20,492 nucleotides of DNA, taken from positions 1-20,492 of the forward strand of contig CAMOIK010000009.1 in assembly GCA_946615875.1 (NCBI GenBank), written 5' to 3'. Made by a program: the position numbers and the translations under genes. This DNA is from an uncultured Verrucomicrobiota bacterium (GTDB lineage: Bacteria > Verrucomicrobiota > Kiritimatiellia > RFP12 > UBA1067). This document shows, one piece after another, positions 13,694 to 20,492 of this stretch; the first letter of the stretch is position 1; every line of letters starts with the position of its first letter. The notes beneath the pieces are model-generated. The model saw only the letters and a list, made by a program, of their open reading frames with translations, was not told the DNA's origin and ran no database searches.

Positions 13694-15721
13694 TCACCTT
13701 GTTTCACGCGCCTTGCTGCTCTGGCTCCCGTCGGCGCCGACACGCTTGAGCTCGTGCGCATCGAGCGTCAGCTCGGCTTCAAGTCCGGTCCCGAATACGC
13801 GATATCTGAACGTCTGGCGGCGGTCTGTGAGATTGGCCGCGAGAAGGACCGTCTCCCCGTCGGCGGTGCGCCACCAGTTGCCGATCACGTCGGTCATGGT
13901 CGCGAACTTGCTGGGCGGGAGCTTGTAGGTCTTGTCGAAGAGGCGGAAATGCGGCCGTCGTCCAAGCCACTCGTATGTCGTGGAACCGATCTCCCCCTCG
14001 AAACGCAGCTCGTCCAGGAGATTCCCGTATGCCAGGGCGTCGAGGTTCTCCTGCCTGAATGTGCAGAGTTCGCGGATTATGTCGCATTTGTCCGGCTTGT
14101 CGAGGACGTCCGGCAGATACCATCCAAGCGGGTGCCCCCACAGAAGCTCCCGCGTCTGGAGCGCGCGAAACGCCTCCGGCGCGTCGTCGGTGTTCTGCGG
14201 ACTGCAGAAGTACGTGGTGTATCCGGAATACACGGCGCTGTAGAACGGGACGTTGTCGGGAGAGCGCTCCACGACCTGGAGAAATCCATCGACCATGCCG
14301 ATGTACGCCTCCCCGGCGCCTTCGACGGTGACGAACGCACCCTTGGCGTTGTATGCCCGGCGAATTGGTTCGAGAGCCTGACGGTATCCGTCGCACCACC
14401 ACGCGCCGCCGCCGAGCGGATGCTTGTGGGACGCATCGTAGCACGGGACGCCCTCCGCCGCGCCAACCTGGTCGATGAAGATCGACTTCGCCCCGAGTTC
14501 GTCGAGTATGCGCCCCGAAAAGCCGCGCAGCACGCGATGCCATTCAGGGCAGCCTGGGCACATCACGGCGAGCCGGGGCGTCCACGGCGCGTACTTCTCG
14601 GTGTGGCGCGTCGCATCTGGCCGCATGACGGCGTATGGCTCGGCCATGAGATAGCCGCTGGTGGAGACCGACCACAGTCTTCCGTTAGTGTAGGGCATCG
14701 GCTCCTGCCCGATCGATTCGCAGAACGCGATGCACTCCTTTGCGCCAGGCTGCTCGGGGAAATACTCCGGATAGTTCACGTCGTGGCCGGAGTGCTGCCA
14801 CAGGTGCCAGTGCAGGCCCGTGGAAAATCCGGGGAACAGCGCCTTCGCGCGGGCAAGGACGTTCGACGCCGCGTCGGGGCCGCCGTGGATGTTGATCCAC
14901 AAAGGTATCTCGCAAATGCGCCTTGGATAGGACGGAATGTCTTTGATCGGCCCCTTCGCCGCCCACTTCTGCTTCAGGGCGAAACCACGGTAGCGCCATG
15001 CCGCCGACCACCAGTCGCCTTTCAGCGGCGCAATCACGACGTCATATCGCGGGCCCTCCGCGCCGACCTCGACCGTCGTCCTGAAACAGAAGTTTTGTTC
15101 GCCTTCAAGCATCAACCGCTTGATCCGCGCATCCGGATCCTCGGCGGCGACATACAGCCCGTCGTCTCCAACGAAGAAGGCGCTGACCATCGGCGCATAG
15201 CCCAGGTAGTCCATCTTGAACGGCTTGGCACTGGCCGTGCGCTTTTTGTGGAGCCGCGCTCCGAGATCGCGCGCCGGCAGCATCACGTCGCCTTCGCCGT
15301 TTCGCGTCACGCGGTTGAGGCGCGGGAAATCCGTCTCGAAAAGCCGCCACGCCCGCGAACGGTTGTCGAAGGAGAGCCGCCATGCCTGCGAACCGTCGCC
15401 GCGCCTCTCGATTCTCGCAAACGCGTCAAGCACGCCGCGCTCGCCCCGAAGCGGGATATCACGCCAGACAAGCGTGGTCACGGCGCCGACGTCGCGCCGC
15501 TCGAAGCGCGCGGCGTCCTTGGCGGATACGACGACACGGTTGGTCAGCATTCCGTCCATTGCGAACGTCGCCGCCCACAGATCCCCGCCGCCTGTCGCGA
15601 ACACAGCATTGCCGACGCCAATGCCGACAAGCGCGTTCCTTTCGTCAAACGATACGTTCAACTCCTCTGCGCGAACGGCGCACGCAAGTGCTGCGACCGC
15701 GAACAAGACAGGCAACTTCAT
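13694..15721 (-). CDS. Secreted DUF6259-like putative glycoside hydrolase
   Basis: ATG 15721 is preceded by AAAGGA and begins a signal peptide (MKLPVLFAVAALACAVRA, cleavage before EELNV); longer frames upstream do not. The 675-residue product has an N-terminal beta-sandwich (about 20-265) of the kind preceding TIM-barrel glycosidases. A barrel-like region (about 270-560) follows, with LWINIHGG, HWHLWQHSGHDVNYPEYFP, KSIFIDQVGA (D417), H434 in SHKHPLGGGAWW and VTVEGAGEAYIG (E467), and then a C-terminal beta domain (about 600-665). The pattern matches my memory of DUF6259 proteins, which are abundant in PVC bacteria and thought to act on glycans. D417 and E467 are my candidates for the catalytic pair. 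The substrate is unknown. Transcription should start from the extended -10 at 15756-15765. Confidence 0.75.
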   Translation of the reverse strand: MKLPVLFAVAALACAVRAEELNVSFDERNALVGIGVGNAVFATGGGDLWAATFAMDGMLTNRVVVSAKDAARFERRDVGAVTTLVWRDIPLRGERGVLDAFARIERRGDGSQAWRLSFDNRSRAWRLFETDFPRLNRVTRNGEGDVMLPARDLGARLHKKRTASAKPFKMDYLGYAPMVSAFFVGDDGLYVAAEDPDARIKRLMLEGEQNFCFRTTVEVGAEGPRYDVVIAPLKGDWWSAAWRYRGFALKQKWAAKGPIKDIPSYPRRICEIPLWINIHGGPDAASNVLARAKALFPGFSTGLHWHLWQHSGHDVNYPEYFPEQPGAKECIAFCESIGQEPMPYTNGRLWSVSTSGYLMAEPYAVMRPDATRHTEKYAPWTPRLAVMCPGCPEWHRVLRGFSGRILDELGAKSIFIDQVGAAEGVPCYDASHKHPLGGGAWWCDGYRQALEPIRRAYNAKGAFVTVEGAGEAYIGMVDGFLQVVERSPDNVPFYSAVYSGYTTYFCSPQNTDDAPEAFRALQTRELLWGHPLGWYLPDVLDKPDKCDIIRELCTFRQENLDALAYGNLLDELRFEGEIGSTTYEWLGRRPHFRLFDKTYKLPPSKFATMTDVIGNWWRTADGETVLLAANLTDRRQTFRYRVFGTGLEAELTLDAHELKRVGADGSQSSKARETR

Positions 15722-15755
15722 TGGCATCCTTTCATATGTCGTTCCACCAAGCCGT

Positions 15756-15765
15756 ATTATACCAT
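15756..15765 (-). promoter_or_regulatory. Extended -10 promoter of the DUF6259-like gene
   Basis: The minus strand reads ATGGTATAAT, with TATAAT at 15761-15756, and no clear -35. A 17-base stretch here (15752-15768) is identical to the gyrA promoter (20273-20289). Unlike gyrA, about 34 bases separate the -10 from the ATG, leaving room for the Shine-Dalgarno AAAGGA. Confidence 0.75.
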
Positions 15766-15815
15766 ATTCTCCGTCGCCTCCGCCATGGAAGGCGCGACTT
15801 CGCCGGCCTCGGGAG

Positions 15816-16679
15816 CTAGCGCACCGTTCCATGGGCAGGCGCCATGTTCTCTCCGAGCAGCGCCAAGGCGGGGTCGGCGGCGGAATAGTCCTGTATCCAT
15901 CCGGCATCGAAGCCGAAGTCCGCCGCCGCCGCCGTGACGCTCTCGTATTCGTCGTGCGTCACCGTGCGGTCGAGCGGCGGATGCTCCTTCGCCAGATACG
16001 CCGGAGTGAACTGGCTCATGAGCGACACCGGCACTTCGCTGGAGACTTCCGTCGCCAGCCACGCCAGATTCTCTATGGCTTCGTCGGCATGGCCCGGCAG
16101 GACGAGTATCCGCACGATGAGACGGGCGTTTTCCGCCGCCCACTTTACAGCGCTGCGCGAGGCTTCGACGTAATCGGGCGCGAAAGAAAGCTCGCTCGCC
16201 GTCTCGTTCCGGGAATATCGCAGGTCGAACAGCGCCCAGTCGCAGAGTTCGCGGTATTCGCCGAGCGTCTCGACCCTCTCGTAGCCGGACGAATTCCAGA
16301 CGAACGGCAGCGAGATCCCCTCCGCCTTGAGCATTTGGGCCGCTTCGCGTATGAACGGCAAATAGGGCGTGGGCGAGACAAGGTTCCAGTTCTCCGCCTT
16401 GTCGTCTATAGCCAGGCCCCGCATTATCTCCGCCAGGCGCGCCACGGCAACGTCCTCGCCCTCCCCCTTCCACGACCACGGGGAGTTCTGGCAATAGATG
16501 CAGCGCATCGTGCAGCGCGAGAAGAATACGCAGCCGCTCCCCCGCTCGCCGGTGACAGGCGGCTCCTCGCCGAAATGCAACCCCCATCGGAAGACGCGCG
16601 GACGCGCCCCCGCGCCGCAGAACCCGCGCGCCGCACCTCTATCGACACCGCACCGCCTCGGACACAGTTCGCACACCAT
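15816..16679 (-). CDS. pflX: PflX-like radical SAM protein (PflA-related, COG1313 type)
   Basis: The start chosen is ATG 16679 (MVCELCPRRCGVDR), 10 bases after the previous gene's stop; upstream frame extensions overlap that gene and are basic low-complexity sequence. The 287-residue protein has an N-terminal Cys motif (C3, C6, C10, C21), then HFGEEPPVTGERGSGCVFFSRC and the radical SAM cluster CTMRCIYC (C56, C60, C63), which binds the [4Fe-4S] that cleaves S-adenosylmethionine. This is the layout of PflX proteins, relatives of pyruvate formate-lyase activase with unknown targets. It is the last gene of the gyrA operon. No glycyl-radical enzyme lies in the window, so its partner, if any, is elsewhere. 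Confidence 0.87.
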   Translation of the reverse strand: MVCELCPRRCGVDRGAARGFCGAGARPRVFRWGLHFGEEPPVTGERGSGCVFFSRCTMRCIYCQNSPWSWKGEGEDVAVARLAEIMRGLAIDDKAENWNLVSPTPYLPFIREAAQMLKAEGISLPFVWNSSGYERVETLGEYRELCDWALFDLRYSRNETASELSFAPDYVEASRSAVKWAAENARLIVRILVLPGHADEAIENLAWLATEVSSEVPVSLMSQFTPAYLAKEHPPLDRTVTHDEYESVTAAAADFGFDAGWIQDYSAADPALALLGENMAPAHGTVR

Positions 16680-16689
16680 ACAGACGAAC

Positions 16690-17711
16690 CTACTTCTTGA
16701 TCTTGATTTCGATCGGGACGAAGGCCTCCGGGGATTGCGCGCGCCTGATGATCTTGTCGGCGTATTCGTCGGAATACCAACGGTCCGTGCCGGTGCGGTC
16801 GCGCCGTCCGTTGTAGCGCTGGAGGGCGCGCGGCCAACCGTCGAAAAACCCCTGCGGACGCTCGGCGGCGGGACGAGCCGAAGCGCCAAAGCCCTTTCGC
16901 GAAAGATATTTGATCGCGGCCATCACGTTGTTCGTGACGTTGCCTTCGTTGCGGCGCGTCGGCTTGACGAGTCCGACCAGCTCCTTCTCGCGGCCCCAGT
17001 CGCCGGGCACATTGACCTGCAGAGGATCGACCGCCCATGCCGCCTTAGAGCGCGGGCCGTTGCCGCCAGACTCCTCTATCATGTGCGACTTGACCATGGC
17101 CGCCGTCAGGTCGTCGATCTTCGCCGCCTGCACAAGGCTGCCCCCGCACCATTCCGGCTTCGCCGCGTTGAATTCCCTGACCATCTTCGCGATCAGCTCG
17201 TCGTGCTGCTGGTAGCGCTCGTCCTCGAATCCGCGGAACACCGGCAGCCCCGCGCCTCCAGCGACGGAGCGCGCCTTGCGCGGCTTGCGCATCTTCGCCG
17301 CCGCCTCGACCCTCGCGCCCTGCGAGGCGAGATACGGCTCGATCACGTGCCTGCGCACAAACGCCTCGATGCGCTTGATGCGCTCCAGCTCGTCGTCGGT
17401 GACGAAGCGGCGGTCTATGTAAAGCTCGCCCCAGTCGTCGAAAAGGAATTCTCCGACGCCTCCGGTGTCGATCGTGTAGCGGAGCGCCGCCTTGGACGGC
17501 GGCTCCTCCGCTATGCCCTTTTCCGCCAGCGCCGCCTTGTGGCGAGCCTCGCGCAACGCCGCGTTCTGCATGATCCGCAAGGCGTCGAGCGCAAGGGGCA
17601 CCGCCTCGGCGAACGCGGCGCGGTCGATCGACAAGGCCGCCATCACGCTCGTGTCGGCGGCGCAGACGCCGCCGCACAACGCCAGGGAGAGGCCTATGGC
17701 GAGAAGCTGTT

Positions 17712-17715
<4 letters not shown>
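16690..17715 (-). CDS. Exported lytic-transglycosylase-like (SLT fold) protein
   Basis: The 341-residue product starts with a signal peptide (MKQLLAIGLSLALCGGVCA). Residues about 25-150 are a helical, charged N-terminal region. Residues about 198-330 resemble the lysozyme-like SLT domain, with LTAAMVKSHMIEESGG (candidate catalytic E215 before Ser-Gly), AWAVDPLQVN in place of the usual G..GLMQ, NVMAAIKYLSRKGF, and ALQRYNG with YSDEYADKII near the end. Such enzymes cleave murein glycan strands in the periplasm. The ATG overlaps the gyrA stop by four bases, so it is translated from the gyrA transcript. The assignment rests on motif order, so a related goose-lysozyme-like activity or loss of activity is possible. 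Confidence 0.72.
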
Positions 17716-20267
<2,552 letters not shown>

Positions 20268-20276
20268 GACGCCCGT

Positions 20277-20286
20277 ATTATACCAT
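20277..20286 (-). promoter_or_regulatory. Extended -10 promoter of the gyrA operon
   Basis: ATGGTATAAT on the minus strand, with TATAAT at 20282-20277. Nine bases (ACGGGCGTC) lie between it and the ATG at 20267, so the transcript would begin within about 1-4 bases of the start codon. No -35 is evident. The 17 bases at 20273-20289 are identical to the promoter at 15752-15768. Confidence 0.78.
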
Positions 20287-20310
20287 ATTTTTCACGTCAC
20301 AGGCTACGCA

Positions 20311-20345
20311 TGTGTAGTGGGTAGATGGTAGTGGGTAGTGGTGGG
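20311..20345 (+). repeat. Heptamer repeat array, plus orientation (left arm)
   Basis: Five contiguous heptamers: TGTGTAG, TGGGTAG, ATGGTAG, TGGGTAG, TGGTGGG. They face the oppositely oriented array at 20398-20439 across about 52 bases. Pairing the arms gives an imperfect stem of about 28 positions, roughly 20 of them matched. It lies just upstream of the gyrA promoter. Confidence 0.7.
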
Positions 20346-20397
20346 TGGTTTTCAGTTGTCTCTTGCTTCTACCATCCTCTCTCTCCCATTTCCCATA

Positions 20398-20439
20398 CTA
20401 CCAACTACCCTCTACCATCTATCATCTGACCTCTACTGG
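20398..20439 (-). repeat. Heptamer repeat array, minus orientation (right arm)
   Basis: Read on the minus strand, six contiguous heptamers: CCAGTAG, AGGTCAG, ATGATAG, ATGGTAG, AGGGTAG, TTGGTAG. One more unit (ATGGTAG) stands apart at 20369-20375. The array overlaps the 3' end of the gene entering from the right, as the array at 11201-11242 overlaps the end of hrpB. Confidence 0.7.
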
Positions 20440-20492
20440 CCAGGAGAGGGCGGGCTTCTTGCACGTGGCCTCGCCGGAGCCGACGCCGTCCA
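20422..20492 (-). CDS. C-terminal end of an unidentified protein
   Basis: Only 22 codons and a stop are visible, entering from the right edge. The frame ending at TGA 20424-20422 gives DGVGSGEATCKKPALSWPVEVR. I prefer this frame because its third codon positions are mostly G or C, like the confirmed genes here; the alternative frame, ending at a TAG at 20436-20434, is much less biased. The last codons run into the heptamer repeat array. The fragment is too short to identify. Confidence 0.45.
   Translation of the reverse strand, partial: DGVGSGEATCKKPALSWPVEVR

Noticed and set aside
11716..13749. Plus-strand open frame of about 677 codons opposite hrpB
   Set aside because: Antisense shadow of the helicase, with His/Arg-rich low-complexity translation and no ribosome-binding site. 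HrpB motifs are unambiguous on the other strand.
13651..13761. Longer N-terminus for HrpB starting at 13761
   Set aside because: It would overlap the end of the preceding gene, and the extra residues do not resemble HrpB. The family alignment begins near MSMYPVEEKI.
13412..15937. Plus-strand open frame of 841 codons opposite the DUF6259-like gene
   Set aside because: It spans the end of one gene, a promoter and the start of another on the opposite strand, which no real gene would do here. The composition is shadow-like.
20311..20439. Heptamer arrays as a CRISPR
   Set aside because: The units are 7 bases long, contiguous and degenerate, with no spacers and no cas genes nearby.

Overview
The window is GC-rich and densely packed, and looks like the genome of a fermentative, anaerobic Gram-negative bacterium. 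Gene content suggests the PVC superphylum, most like Kiritimatiellota or Lentisphaerota from a gut or sediment. The pointers are large secreted glycan-active proteins, a repetitive secreted surface protein with the W...NW..G..P opening common in that group, a ferredoxin-linked 2-oxoacid oxidoreductase and a PflX-type radical SAM protein. This placement is an inference; there is no rRNA or other phylogenetic marker beyond gyrA and dnaK.

Layout. 1-285: N-terminus of dnaK (minus). 286-597: divergent regulatory region. 598-2796: secreted beta-strand-rich surface protein (plus). 2806-5512: NarL/LuxR-type response regulator and hybrid-free sensor kinase, translationally coupled (minus). 5513-5663: divergent control region. 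5664-8252: secreted two-domain GH105-like plus BNR_4-like enzyme (plus). 8504-11171: three-gene vor operon for a 2-oxoacid:ferredoxin oxidoreductase (plus). 11201-11242: a heptamer repeat array. 11236-13650: hrpB helicase (minus), preceded by 13694-15721, a secreted DUF6259-like putative glycosidase (minus). 15816-20267: gyrA, lytic transglycosylase-like and pflX-like operon (minus). 20311-20439: inverted heptamer arrays. 20422-20492: 3' end of an unidentified gene (minus).

How the parts fit. The most interesting unit is 513-5663 and its two flanking targets. The two-component operon lies between two genes for secreted proteins. Both of their promoters carry the same 7-2-7 inverted repeat (CCCTTCG-N2-CGAAGGG), at exactly the same distance (centre 32.5 bp) from the -10 box. 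NarL-family regulators are known to bind 7-2-7 sites, so I infer a small local regulon: a membrane sensor with four tandem OB-like outer domains, its NarL-type regulator, a secreted surface protein and a secreted uronate-glycan enzyme.

Six promoters share an extended -10 motif, ATGNTATAAT (one has TATACT), with weak or no -35. At gyrA and the sensor kinase this box sits only 9 and 7 bases before the start codon, which implies leaderless mRNAs. Heptamer repeats of consensus about DKGGTAG lie at the 3' ends of two minus-strand genes and form an inverted pair upstream of gyrA. I saw no CRISPR array, tRNA, rRNA, transposase or phage gene.
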